From the NCBI GenBank assembly GCA_013368375.1, contig JAACJP010000007.1, positions 1,240,001 through 1,304,000 on the forward strand: DNA of 64,000 nucleotides. The letters are read 5' to 3'. How positions within the stretch are numbered: position 1 is the first letter of the stretch; the number at the start of each line of letters is the position of its first letter. Positions 54,868 to 64,000 of the stretch are shown here, one piece after another. Origin of the DNA: Tricholomella constricta. Taxonomy: Eukaryota; Basidiomycota; Agaricomycetes; Agaricales; Lyophyllaceae. Under the pieces are notes generated by a model that saw only the letters and a program-made list of their open reading frames with translations, had not been told where the DNA came from and did no database searches. A program made the position numbers and the translations under genes.

Positions 54868-56400
54868 ACATCAATACAATAAGATTTCGACATATGACGA
54901 GCGTACCTTGAGTGCTTTCTCAAACACGGCTTGACAGTCTGTCGCCAGTCGCCTATACATGGCAGCCTGTCGGTGGCAGTACGCCGCTCGCCCGCCTTTC
55001 GTCGCCATCCTGAGCTCATTCCAAACTTCTGCCATCCTTGAGAACGATGCCACGCTGCGTCGAAACTCCTCCTTCAGGATCTCCTTCTCCTCTCGTGATC
55101 TATCACGCGCTGCTCGATCGCGGAACCACTTGACCCGATCCACTGCTGTCCATTAGCATTGAGCCAGGTGAGCCATTTGAGGACACTTACTTTCAACACT
55201 CCATTCCGACTCCTTTTCAGGGGTCATACCAATACGTCGTCCAACGTGCCAGAACCACGGGTCCTGCTTCTTTGCATCACCCAGCTTGTGGCGTTCAGTC
55301 ACGTTCTTCTGCCACAGCTGTTCTTTGAGCAGAGGTTGCAGTGCCTTGTCATCCGGGTCAAGGCCGAGCGCGCGGAGCTTTTTGTACACGCGTTGGTACC
55401 GCTCCATTGCTGAGGTCTTTTCTAATTGGAGGGTGCGGAGATATTGCTGCGCGCGGGTGTTGGGTCGTTGTCCGTGGACATTAATTTGCTTGAACTGGAG
55501 GTTAGCGTTGACTGTCTTGATAGCCAGTCGAACCTCAGCGAGGGCATCGTGCGCTTGACCTTCGCGCAGTTGGTATTCGACCCGGGCCAAGGACTCGAGC
55601 CCTAGAGCGCTGCATCGAGTGACTGTGAAGTCGGAGGGGAGCAGGAGAGGGATATCCTCGGTTGCGATAGCTTCTGTCAAAGTCACGTCGCTTAGCAGAG
55701 CAGGAAAGATCGTCAGTTGTTCTTGACGCCAACTGGCAAGCTCTTGAGCAAGCCTGGCACGTGGACTCGACGTCTGAGCATCGGTTTTGGATTTGGAGGA
55801 TAGCTGGGCCCTGCGAAGTATGTATTAGATGTGCAGTTGCGAGTAGAATAAGTGTACATACTGTTTCTCCTCAAGCTGTAGCCCTGTGTTCAGAAAGGAT
55901 GCGAGGCCTGCTTGATTATCATCGCCACTAGAGGCAGTCAATTCTGCACTCGCTAAAGCCTGATACACCCGGTTCAATGACGGTGGCCCTTTGAACTGGT
56001 CAAGACCTTGAAGATGTCAATGGCCGTGTCGACTTACCTCCTTCCAGCTGTACCTCATATACGCTCTGGACAACCCCTTTTGATATGATCTTCGGCCTTG
56101 TATCCATTGTCTCCCACCGTGCGATCAGATCCGGTGCATGCACATTAGTCAATGCAGCAAAATCATCCTCCCGCGTTTGAAGGGTCTTGACGCACGCAGT
56201 ATACATACGATGAAGTGTTGCGGCTGTAGATCTAGATCAGATTTATTCTTTGCTGATGGATAAAATACTAACCGATCTGATGAACTTTTGTCCAGTTCCA
56301 ATATCCAAAGAAATCATTGAGGCTATCGTGGCGATGACCATCGTTCTGCTCCTTGGTGCTCCCCGCAGATTGATTTTGTTCCGCCCATCCACCTTCGATG
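54868..56400 (-). mobile_element. KDZ (Kyakuja-Dileera-Zisupton) transposase relic, C-terminal part
   Basis: Minus-strand exons separated by short introns carry the C-terminal pattern of basidiomycete KDZ transposases. In order they read RHDSLNDFFGYWNWTKVHQI, DLIARWETMDTRP, a Gln/Leu-rich ASWRQEQL stretch, LREGQAHDALAEVRLAIKTV, HGQRPNTRAQQYLRTLQ, QDPWFWHVGRRIG, EWSVE joined to MDRVKWFRDRAARDRSREEK, and AAYCHRQAAMYRRLA. The N-terminal two thirds, including the catalytic domain, are absent; the LTR element starts 19 bp beyond. A host or transposon origin cannot be told apart without the N-terminus, but truncation argues for a relic. Confidence 0.75.
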
Positions 56401-56418
56401 TTCTCGCCCCAAGTCTCG

Positions 56419-56638
56419 TGTAAGGACGCCCACTATCTTATCTAATCTTGGTTATCTAATCGTATCTTATCGAGACGATTACGCTATTGTTTGGCAACAC
56501 CTTCTGGTGTTGCCTATTTAATTCATTACATTAATTAAGTATAAACAACCTTGTACACCTATACGTAGCAATCGACAGACTTGTCAAGCTTACGTCTAGT
56601 GTGAACAACAAGGTCCCAAATTCTGTAACCCCGTTACA
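56419..56638 (+). repeat. Candidate 5' LTR
   Basis: Begins TGTAAGGACG and ends CCCCGTTACA, giving matching TGTAA/TTACA ends. It contains a 9-bp perfect stem-loop at 56493-56514. The right boundary is a guess, because the second LTR is not in the window and no standard primer-binding site follows. Confidence 0.45.
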
Positions 56639-56748
56639 TTTTTTTAAGCTACCTTGCTTTCTATTGCTGCGTACCCACGACGTTACGCAGACCCACATTC
56701 CATTTAGAACACCCATCATCAAAAAAGAACCAACGAGACCGAGACCCG

Positions 56749-57975
56749 ATGACAACAACTCCCACATCCGGAAAGAGCCGAACTCCGGTCCTCGAGGATG
56801 CGCTCACAGCGCATCCTCCATCACAACTTCCACTGCAACCAGTGGAAGTCGGATCAGTCGCTGGTGGACAAAGTTCACCAGCGCAGAATACACTAGGAGT
56901 AGAATCGGAGGAACTTTGGCCAATAGCAAGCACCAATGTGCCTGGGAGCTTGGCCGACGAATTGGCCAGGTCACATCGACCTGGCCCCACGGCGGGAAGC
57001 AGATGGCCAGACAGCCGTCTGTCGAATAGAGCGTTCGGGGCGTCCACCCTGAGCATAATCAAGATGGAGTCGGACGAAGACGACTTGTCCGACCCCGAGG
57101 CTAATGAAGAAGAGGCCAGCGAAAGGGAACTGCTTGCGCTTCAAGTGAAGCAATTCTGGGACACCACCGATGTGGTTAGCGAGCATCGGCGAAGGCGACT
57201 GGAGGAACGAGCGGATAGGCTCGTTCTGCGATCTACCGGAGCACAATCCGTTGGAGAAATGGTCGCACAAGCATATGCCGACCGATACTTGGAAGCGCTG
57301 TCCGTAGTAGTTACGGAATACAGGAAGAAGTACCCTAAGGGAACTTCGAATTCAGCAGTCAGCTCGATCGCTGGGACGCCTGTACCTAAGAAAGCCTCGT
57401 TCAACAAAGGAAAAGGTCGTTGGGATGACCTCTTCACTCCTCAAGCAGTGGCTGCCGGATCGAACCAGCCTCTTGATGAGGCTGCCATGGCAGTATCGGC
57501 GCTGCATCAAGCGCGACAGTTAGGAGAATCTGACGACGATTATCGTCGTCGGTCTGCGGCAGCGAAGCGCGAAAGAATGACTCGTGAAGAGCATCTTGCG
57601 CAACCACAGGGATCCAAATGGGCCCCTGTTAGTGAGTCTACGTTAGACCCACCCACGGAACGTAAGTATACAACCACGCAAGCAGCTGGCGACGAAAGCG
57701 CGCCAGCTATTCAAGTACCTATGGATGCGAAGGATGGCCGTGTTCCATTAGCGAAAGATTGGAACAACCGAGTCGCATATCAGCGTTTGAGAAACGCTGA
57801 TTTATCACGGAGCAAGTTCACGAATTATGATGATCAAGGAGTCGTCTTCGAAGGACATATGCCCGTAGATGAGATGGCGAGGCAATGGGCCTCGCAAACT
57901 CAAGGTTCGGATGGTGGACTGGGAAATGGGGCCGTCGGAAAACATAATACGACGGCGACGGCTAACGGCCGTTAA
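56749..57975 (+). CDS. ORF1 of the hairpin-rich element, unknown protein
   Basis: 408 aa, unrecognised. Acidic central part (MESDEDDLSDPEANEEEASE), helical stretch (VKQFWDTTDVVSEHRRRRLE, EMVAQAYADRYLEALSVVVT), basic C-terminal half. It lies where gag would be, but a complete gag follows. It ends TAA, three bases before the ATG of the next ORF in the same frame (TAAGACATG). Stem-loops in it include 56794-56818 (11-bp arms, 3-base loop) and 57779-57801 (10-bp arms, 3-base loop). Confidence 0.8.
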   Translation: MTTTPTSGKSRTPVLEDALTAHPPSQLPLQPVEVGSVAGGQSSPAQNTLGVESEELWPIASTNVPGSLADELARSHRPGPTAGSRWPDSRLSNRAFGASTLSIIKMESDEDDLSDPEANEEEASERELLALQVKQFWDTTDVVSEHRRRRLEERADRLVLRSTGAQSVGEMVAQAYADRYLEALSVVVTEYRKKYPKGTSNSAVSSIAGTPVPKKASFNKGKGRWDDLFTPQAVAAGSNQPLDEAAMAVSALHQARQLGESDDDYRRRSAAAKRERMTREEHLAQPQGSKWAPVSESTLDPPTERKYTTTQAAGDESAPAIQVPMDAKDGRVPLAKDWNNRVAYQRLRNADLSRSKFTNYDDQGVVFEGHMPVDEMARQWASQTQGSDGGLGNGAVGKHNTTATANGR

Positions 57976-57978
57976 GAC

Positions 57979-59829
57979 ATGCGGGTTCGTATAAATGAAC
58001 CCACTTCACACGCTCAGCCTCGATTTCAAAGTCGAGGCTACTCAATGCCTGACCCGATTCGCAGGAGTCAATCAATTGCGGACGGAATATATGCTGCTGG
58101 AGAGCAGCATAAAACTAAGATGCACGAACGGTTGCATCAACTGATACACGAGCGACTGGCTGTACGCCTATCGCTCCCTGATGGTATGAAATCTCGCCGT
58201 GCGGACTCAAAGTCCGTAGGCACTTATAGTGGAAGCGCCAAGTTTGGCGAATTGGAAGAATGGCTAGCCAGCCTTGTCGTGATGCTAGCCGTGAGCCAGT
58301 TTGGAGGAGCAGAACGCGACCAAGAGCGCGTTCTGATAACATCTGAGTTCCTTGATGGTGAAGCTCGGAAATGGTACAATCGCCATGTTATCCATGTGAA
58401 CCGCGAAAAGCAGTCCTGGACGTTTGAAGACGTCATACTAGGGCTGTACGATTGGTTCGTGCTGCCTTCAACCATGCAGGATGCTCGTAACGACTTTAAC
58501 GCCGTTACCTATTCGGCGAGCAAAGGCATACAAGGTCTGTATGACGACCTTGTGGATCATGCCATGAACATGGCAGCAAGAACGGATGATTGGACGTTCC
58601 TGGAGAAATTTCTCAAAACACTTCCGCGCGATATGCGGAAGGCATTATTCGATGACGGGCTATCACCCGAAATCAATACAGCCCAAGAGTTCCTAGCGGT
58701 GGGCCTAGCACTTCAAGCCACCCAGAAAACGGCTGATTACTTTGAGCGGACCATAACCGCTCAGCGAAGTCAACCGAGCCAAATGCGGAAACCAGATGGA
58801 GGGCGAGTAAACGCTCCACACAATACTTTCAACAGGCCTCGACGGGTGTATGGCGCAGTAAATGAAAAGCCATATGTCAAGCCAGCGTATCAGGATCAAC
58901 CTGGACGTGGAGAGCAAAAGCCCCACGTCGAAAAACCAGCGATGAAGACAGGAGATCGTCCGCGTTACGATCAACCTAAAAACCACGATCATCACAACCA
59001 TCCTCCGGGGGAAGTGTGCTTTAATTGTGGAAAACTAGGGCATTTTGCAAAAGATTGCAAACAGCCCAAGAAACAGCGAGCGTTCCTAAGGGCCGCACGT
59101 ACAGCGGCACCTGACGCGGCAAGTGAGGCGGACGATGAAGACACGTCTCCTGAGGACCCGGACGGACGAGACAATGGACGCCCTGATACAGAGGCGGACA
59201 ATGAAGACGAAGGCGATGAGTTCGTAGACATGGAGGTCTACGAAAATGAATACTATGCTCGGGACGATGAGACCGAGCGTATGTTTGCAATGACAGAAGT
59301 AATTGCGTCAGAAGAACGCAATGATAAACCACCAGTTCGCAAAGTTAAAGTGCGGACGGGGAGGGACAAAATTGCTCGTCCCGTAGTTCTGATAAAGGAC
59401 AAGGAGTGCCTTGTCACCTACATTAACGTAGGTGGACATGAGGCTTGGACCCTTTGGGATTCCGGGAGTACAACTACCGGACTTACGCCGTCATTCGCTC
59501 AAGTGGCCGATATTCGAGTATTTCCGCTGGAGGATCCATTAATCCTCCAGCTCGGGACTAAAGGAAGTCGGGCCACAGTAAACTTTGGTACGACGGTGGA
59601 AGCCGCTCTGCCAGGGTTTAAAGGCAAGGTTTACATGGACCTTGCTAACTTTGATCGATACGACGTGATTATAGGCACGCCGTTTATGCGCGCAAATAAC
59701 GTCGTGCTGGACTTTAACCGTGACGAAGTGGTCGTCAATGGAGTCGCTATACCAGCGACTAAGGTAAAAATGGAGGATACCGATGGCCGAGCTAGACGCC
59801 ATCGGTCATTGGAGAAACGAAGAGAATGA
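57979..59829 (+). CDS. Gag-protease of the hairpin-rich element
   Basis: 616 aa. Gag domain (FGELEEWLASLVVMLAVSQF, EFLDGEARKWYNRHVIH, FEDVILGLYDWFV), CCHC knuckle (CFNCGKLGHFAKDC), an acidic linker and a retroviral-type protease (WTLWDSGSTTTGLTP, DVIIGTPFMRANNVVLDF). It ends TGA at 59827-59829, immediately followed by CTA, in the same frame as pol. Confidence 0.93.
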   Translation: MRVRINEPTSHAQPRFQSRGYSMPDPIRRSQSIADGIYAAGEQHKTKMHERLHQLIHERLAVRLSLPDGMKSRRADSKSVGTYSGSAKFGELEEWLASLVVMLAVSQFGGAERDQERVLITSEFLDGEARKWYNRHVIHVNREKQSWTFEDVILGLYDWFVLPSTMQDARNDFNAVTYSASKGIQGLYDDLVDHAMNMAARTDDWTFLEKFLKTLPRDMRKALFDDGLSPEINTAQEFLAVGLALQATQKTADYFERTITAQRSQPSQMRKPDGGRVNAPHNTFNRPRRVYGAVNEKPYVKPAYQDQPGRGEQKPHVEKPAMKTGDRPRYDQPKNHDHHNHPPGEVCFNCGKLGHFAKDCKQPKKQRAFLRAARTAAPDAASEADDEDTSPEDPDGRDNGRPDTEADNEDEGDEFVDMEVYENEYYARDDETERMFAMTEVIASEERNDKPPVRKVKVRTGRDKIARPVVLIKDKECLVTYINVGGHEAWTLWDSGSTTTGLTPSFAQVADIRVFPLEDPLILQLGTKGSRATVNFGTTVEAALPGFKGKVYMDLANFDRYDVIIGTPFMRANNVVLDFNRDEVVVNGVAIPATKVKMEDTDGRARRHRSLEKRRE

Positions 59830-59905
59830 CTAAAAGTAACAGTAGAAGATGACGATGATCCTGATAATGAGGGTAGGCCGATAAACAGCCTACCGAAGGA
59901 TCATC
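59827..59905 (+). promoter_or_regulatory. Candidate stop-codon readthrough signal between protease and pol
   Basis: TGA followed by CTA, a context known to favour readthrough in several viruses and cellular genes. Starting 25 bases after the stop is a nested stem-loop: outer arms GATGATCC (59854-59861) and GGATCATC (59898-59905), inner arms GGTAGGC (59872-59878) and GCCTACC (59888-59894). The frame is open on both sides. Confidence 0.6.
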
Positions 59906-62900
59906 CAGCACTTTTATTATCCGAGGAAGAGTTTCAAGAAACTCTTAAGGAGGGGGATAAGCCACCTCCGAAGAAGAGAAAACCCCAACGACGACAGCAG
60001 AAGGCACAAAACGAGCCTTCGAACGAACGAGCACAGGTTGACGAGCCATGCGAAGAACATCAGCGCGATAATGAAGCGCGTAAGACGAGCGGGGCCGACA
60101 AGGATACGGAATCAGAGCCGTATACGAATACGAGTAATCGATCATTTTGGGATAGACCAAATCCACATCCACAATATGAGTGGATGTTCGACCCACGGAT
60201 GCCGCAAGAATGGAACGCAGTAATAGCGTCAATGCGGGCTCACGAAGGAAGAAATGTAGGCACGCGAGGACAAGCGTACCGAAATCCACGGCCTGAGGAA
60301 GTATCGGAGCCAACGGAAATGAATTTTCCGGTGAATATACAACGGGCTAAACGGCCGTTGTATCGGTTACCAGTGAAGGATGAGAGTGACTTTGCTCTCG
60401 TAAAACTACGAGCTAGGTTTGATGTTAAACCTAGCAATAAAGACACAGCGCACATTCGCGCTGCAAGAACGGTGAACAGAAAAGGTAAGGCACCCAATGG
60501 AGGCCTTACCGCGGAAGATTATCCACGACTTCGCCAGCAATGGCATGACGAATTCGAAGATATGGTGGGTGGTACGAAACAACAGCTACCACCCTGGCGG
60601 GAAGTCAATCACGAGATTACTCTCATCGATGATGAGAAACAGTACCAGTACCACGCGCCGAGGTGCCCAATGTCCCTTCGCGAGGAATTCTACGCGAAGG
60701 TCAATCGGTATACGGATTCTAAATGGTGGGAGCCTCGTTCGGTGAAGCAAGCAGCGCCGCTGCTATGTATCCCGAAAAAAGACGGCTCCCTGAGAACACC
60801 CTTGGACGCACGCCAGCGTAACGATAACACGATCAAGGACGTTACGCCCTTGCCAGACCAGGAAGTTATTTGCGAAGATGTCGCTAGGGGAAAAATACGG
60901 TCCAAAATTGACTTAACGGATGCGTATGAACAAGTACGCATCCTTGAAAAAGATGTACATAAAACCGCCTTCGCAACGATAGCGGGAACATACATCAGTA
61001 ACATCATGCAAATCGGGGACTGTAATGCTCCCGCGACATTTCAACGATTAATGACGTCCATCTTTCGGGACGTCATTGGGAAGTTCATGCATGTATACTT
61101 GGACGATATATTCATATTCTCGAACTCTATTGAGGAACATGAAGACCACTTGCGAGTTGTGTTCGAACGATTACGCGAACAATCGCTCTACCTTAAATGG
61201 AAGAAATGCGAATTGTATTCGGATCGCGTTGATTGCCTTGGTCATATTATTGACGACCAAGGAATTCACCCTGACGCCGACAAACTGGCACGGATCCGTG
61301 ACTGGAGGATACCACGGAATTACAACGATATCCAACGATTCGTTGGACTTGTTAACTATCTGGGACAGTTTCTCCCAGATATATCTGCATACACTGGTCC
61401 ACTAATGGCGATGACCGAGAATGGGTCGCCATTTTATTGGAGACCAATTCATCAGCGATGCTTTGAAATGATAAAGCATATATGCTGCACAACGCCAATT
61501 ATTCGGCCGATTCAACCGAAGACAGGCGAACCAATTTGGATTATCTGTGACGCCTCCAAGTCAGGCGTCGGTGCGATGTATGGACAAGGACCTACATGGA
61601 TCCAAGCCCAGCCGGCTGGATTCATGTCCAAAAAATTCACTAATGCACAGCAGAATTATGCTGTGCATGAACTCGAGACCTTAGCTATTCTCGAAGCGTT
61701 ACTTAAGTGGGAGGATAAACTTGTGGGCTATAAAATCCACATCATTACCGACCATAAAGCCCTCGAATTCTTTAAGACCCAGGTGAATTTATCACCTAGG
61801 CAGCGTCGATGGATGGAATACATGTCGCGATTTAACTTCGACATAACCTATGTGAAAGGCGAACTGAACAAAGTCGCCGACTGTCTATCGCGATACTTCG
61901 AGAGCGATAACCATCAAGATCGTTACGACGTCCACGACTTCGTAGCTGCTGATGCTAGAATCGATCCTACTGGTGAAGATCTACCAGTACCACGATACCA
62001 TGAAATCGTGGAAAAAGTAGTTGAGATTCGAGCGATGAAAGACGTAGAAATACGTCGAAGCAAGCGTCTTCAAGAACGCCAGGAGGATCGAGATGTCGAG
62101 GCTCAGATAATGGAGGCTGCGGCACCAAGTACCGCATCCGGAACATCGTCACACCCTCAGAAAAGCATGAGTCCAACCGAACGGGAACGTACGGTCGGAG
62201 ATATTGTCCTCGGGAGGGACACAGTTTCTCCTCCCCCAGACAAAACGGATGAAAAGATCCGTCACGACGTTATCCTTGGATACCCAAAGGATAAACTATT
62301 TTCAGTTATTCTCGCTAACCCCAGGGACTTTCGTACGTTCACCACGAAAGACAATCTCATTTGGACCACGAACGCTATAAATGATAGCGTTCTATGTATA
62401 CCGCGAGAACCCGAGCTCATCACCACAATTATTGAGCAAGCCCATAAAACTATGGGCCATTTCGGTGCCGAACGGACTACTGAATATATTCGACGATGGT
62501 ATTGGTGGCCATCACTAGCCACGACCGTGCGTACGTTTTGTAAAACGTGCGAGTACTGCCAGCAGATCAAGACGTCGAATCAAAAACCGTCAGGGAAACT
62601 ACACTCCCTGCCAGTACCAACTAAGCCTTGGGATTCTATCGGAATGGACTTTATCGGTCCATTTCCAGAATCAAAGGGATATAATTACCTATGGGTAGTA
62701 ATTTGTCGTATGACGAGTATGGTGCATATGATACCCATACATACGACGATGACAGCAGCCCAATTATCATGGGTATACTTACGGGAGATCGTCAGGCTCC
62801 ATGGCCTGCCAAGCTCGATCGTAAGCGATCGAGACTCTAAGTTTACTTCACGCTGGTGGCGCGAACTACATAAGTTATTAGGAGCTAAGCTCCTAATGTC

Positions 62901-63729
62901 GACATCTTTCCATCCTCAGACGGATGGACAAACGGAGCGAGCCAATCGTAGTATTGGCCAGATATTTCGTGCCGTTGTGAGGCATGACCAAAAGGATTGG
63001 GTAGATTGTATACCCATGGCTGAGTTCGCGATAAATGCGAGCGTATCGGCTACTACCAAGTTCGCTCCATTTGAGCTGAATAGTGGATACATGCCGTCCA
63101 TGTTGAAAGAGATACGCTCAGACAGCGTAATACCGAAGGGAATTCGAGAGTATGCGGAACGCGCATTGCAGAATATAGCGGAGGCGCATGACGCTATAAT
63201 CGAAGCGCGCGTATTTCAAACGCGCGAGGCAAACAGGCGCCGATCCGCTGGTCCAGAAATAAAGGGGGGAGACTTGGTGTATTTATCCACCAAGAACTTG
63301 AACCTCCCCAAGGGACGCGCCCGTAAATTGTGCCCGAAATTCGTCGGGCCCTACAAAGTGCTGAAGGCCATGCCAGACACGTCGAACTATACGTTGGAAT
63401 TACCTACGGCACTCATGGAGCGCCGGATACATCCAACATTTCATATATCGATGTTGCGCCCATACTACGCAACGAATGATACAATGTTCCCTAATAGAAC
63501 TCATCCGGAGCCCTACGATTTTGGGGCGCCGGATAATCACGAATGGTTTGTAGAAGATATTTTGGGCCATAGATGGACCCAAAATAATACTGTGGAATAT
63601 CAGGTTAGGTGGAGCCTGGGAGACACCACCTGGGAACCGCACACCAATTGTAACAAGTTAGCGGCACTGGATCGCTACTTGGAACTACAAGGGGTGAAGA
63701 GCGCGTCGAGATTACCGCGACGAACCTAG
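59830..63729 (+). CDS. Pol of the hairpin-rich element: RT, RNase H, integrase, chromodomain
   Basis: 1299 codons from the base after the TGA; the first ATG is at 60184, but the frame and a Lys/Asp-rich linker are open before it. RT: APLLCIPKKDGSLRTPLDAR, KIDLTDAYEQVRI, VYLDDIFIF (about 61093-61119). RNase H: WIICDASKSGVGAM, HELETLAILEAL, IITDHKALEFF. Integrase: HKTMGHFGAERT with CKTCEYC, GMDFIGPF, SDRDSKF, DGQTERANRS. A chromodomain closes it (WFVEDILGHRW, EYQVRWSLGDTTWEPHTNC). All catalytic residues appear present, so the element could be active. Confidence 0.94.
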   Translation, partial: LKVTVEDDDDPDNEGRPINSLPKDHPALLLSEEEFQETLKEGDKPPPKKRKPQRRQQKAQNEPSNERAQVDEPCEEHQRDNEARKTSGADKDTESEPYTNTSNRSFWDRPNPHPQYEWMFDPRMPQEWNAVIASMRAHEGRNVGTRGQAYRNPRPEEVSEPTEMNFPVNIQRAKRPLYRLPVKDESDFALVKLRARFDVKPSNKDTAHIRAARTVNRKGKAPNGGLTAEDYPRLRQQWHDEFEDMVGGTKQQLPPWREVNHEITLIDDEKQYQYHAPRCPMSLREEFYAKVNRYTDSKWWEPRSVKQAAPLLCIPKKDGSLRTPLDARQRNDNTIKDVTPLPDQEVICEDVARGKIRSKIDLTDAYEQVRILEKDVHKTAFATIAGTYISNIMQIGDCNAPATFQRLMTSIFRDVIGKFMHVYLDDIFIFSNSIEEHEDHLRVVFERLREQSLYLKWKKCELYSDRVDCLGHIIDDQGIHPDADKLARIRDWRIPRNYNDIQRFVGLVNYLGQFLPDISAYTGPLMAMTENGSPFYWRPIHQRCFEMIKHICCTTPIIRPIQPKTGEPIWIICDASKSGVGAMYGQGPTWIQAQPAGFMSKKFTNAQQNYAVHELETLAILEALLKWEDKLVGYKIHIITDHKALEFFKTQVNLSPRQRRWMEYMSRFNFDITYVKGELNKVADCLSRYFESDNHQDRYDVHDFVAADARIDPTGEDLPVPRYHEIVEKVVEIRAMKDVEIRRSKRLQERQEDRDVEAQIMEAAAPSTASGTSSHPQKSMSPTERERTVGDIVLGRDTVSPPPDKTDEKIRHDVILGYPKDKLFSVILANPRDFRTFTTKDNLIWTTNAINDSVLCIPREPELITTIIEQAHKTMGHFGAERTTEYIRRWYWWPSLATTVRTFCKTCEYCQQIKTSNQKPSGKLHSLPVPTKPWDSIGMDFIGPFPESKGYNYLWVVICRMTSMVHMIPIHTTMTAAQLSWVYLREIVRLHGLPSSIVSDRDSKFTSRWWRELHKLLGAKLLMSTSFHPQTDGQTERANRSIGQIFRAVVRHDQKDWVDCIPMAEFAINASVSATTKFAPFELNSGYMPSMLKEIRSDSVIPKGIREYAERALQNIAEAHDAIIEARVFQTREANRRRSAGPEIKGGDLVYLSTKNLNLPKGRARKLCPKFVGPYKVLKAMPDTSNYTLELPTALMERRIHPTFHISMLRPYYATNDTMFPNRTHPEPYDFGAPDNHEWFVEDILGHRWTQNNTVEYQVRWSLGDTTWEPHTNCNKLAALDRYLELQGVKSASRLPRRT

Positions 63730-64000
63730 AATGTGGCGCGGTCATGTGACCACGGCGATCAAGAAAATTACATAACCATCAAAAGTTATGACAGAAGGTT
63801 AAATATGTTTGGCGCTAGACGCGCAACCGATTTTCAACCCTCTCAACACAAACCAACATGTACCCCAGCCAAGTACCAACCTCCAGCAACGACGCGATTC
63901 GGGGCGGCGACAGCCGCACCGACCAGCAAAATTTGAACCCGGGGCCGAGTTCAAGTGGGGAGGGAGCGCAGGGGCGCGCGGAAAATGCGCCCCTGCCCCC
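63730..64000 (+). other. 3' untranslated end of the hairpin-rich element
   Basis: No conserved coding sequence after the TAG. Contains a purine run (about 63951-63974) that may be the polypurine tract, and a 9-bp stem-loop at 63969-63995 (arms CAGGGGCGC and GCGCCCCTG). The LTR would start at or beyond the window edge. Confidence 0.5.

Larger units (their letters stand above)
56419..64000 (+). mobile_element. Hairpin-rich Ty3/gypsy LTR retrotransposon (3' end outside the window)
   Basis: Three ORFs in a single reading frame (56749-57975, 57979-59829, 59830-63729) encode an unknown ORF1, gag plus protease, and RT-RH-IN with a chromodomain. No internal frameshift or deletion is seen. The 3' LTR must lie beyond 64000. 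The whole element carries a dense series of short perfect stem-loops (see findings). Confidence 0.93.

Noticed and set aside
56493..56514. Stem-loop in the LTR as a bacterial-type terminator
   Set aside because: The setting is a fungal LTR element and many similar stems continue through coding sequence, so a terminator reading is not specific.

Overview
The window is eukaryotic nuclear DNA from a basidiomycete fungus, most likely an Agaricomycete. The evidence is dense genes with many 45-70 bp spliceosomal introns, several copies of mushroom-type F-box families, an FTR1/FET3 iron-uptake pair, a secreted CBM19 protein, a KDZ-type transposase relic, and Ty1/copia and Ty3/gypsy retrotransposons. 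No prokaryotic features were seen.

Layout. 1-44 kb is gene territory. In order: 3' end of a HIRA/HIR1 histone chaperone gene (+); a DUF4336 gene (+) with a degenerate upstream duplicate; a C2H2/RING protein (+); the divergent iron permease FTR1 (-) and ferroxidase FET3 (+), sharing a promoter with ATCWGATAA GATA sites; serine hydroxymethyltransferase (-); an F-box protein (-); a CBM19 secreted protein (+); a KHDC4/BLOM7-like KH protein (+); a 3-beta-HSD-type SDR (-); an orphan gene flanked by duplicated pieces of its neighbours; a coiled-coil protein (-); a UDP-glycosyltransferase (+); two tandem F-box paralogues (-); CTP synthase (+); an MSS116-like DEAD-box helicase (-); a short-chain dehydrogenase (+); and another F-box gene (-).

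44-64 kb is a transposon nest. A copia element (-, with nonsense codons) is split by a chromoviral gypsy element (-) with 505 bp LTRs and a 5 bp target duplication. A truncated KDZ transposase follows. Last comes a second Ty3/gypsy element (+), cut by the window edge, whose three ORFs lie in one reading frame separated by a TAA and a TGA.

The most unusual signal is in this last element. From about 56.5 to 64.0 kb it carries roughly 60 perfect stem-loops of 7-11 bp with short loops, about one per 120 bp, most of them inside coding sequence and in all three codon registers. I counted them by eye. Chance alone predicts about six. One nested stem-loop lies just downstream of a TGA-CTA stop that separates gag-protease from pol, which suggests expression by stop-codon readthrough. 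Exon boundaries were all assigned by hand from splice sites, frame and family conservation.
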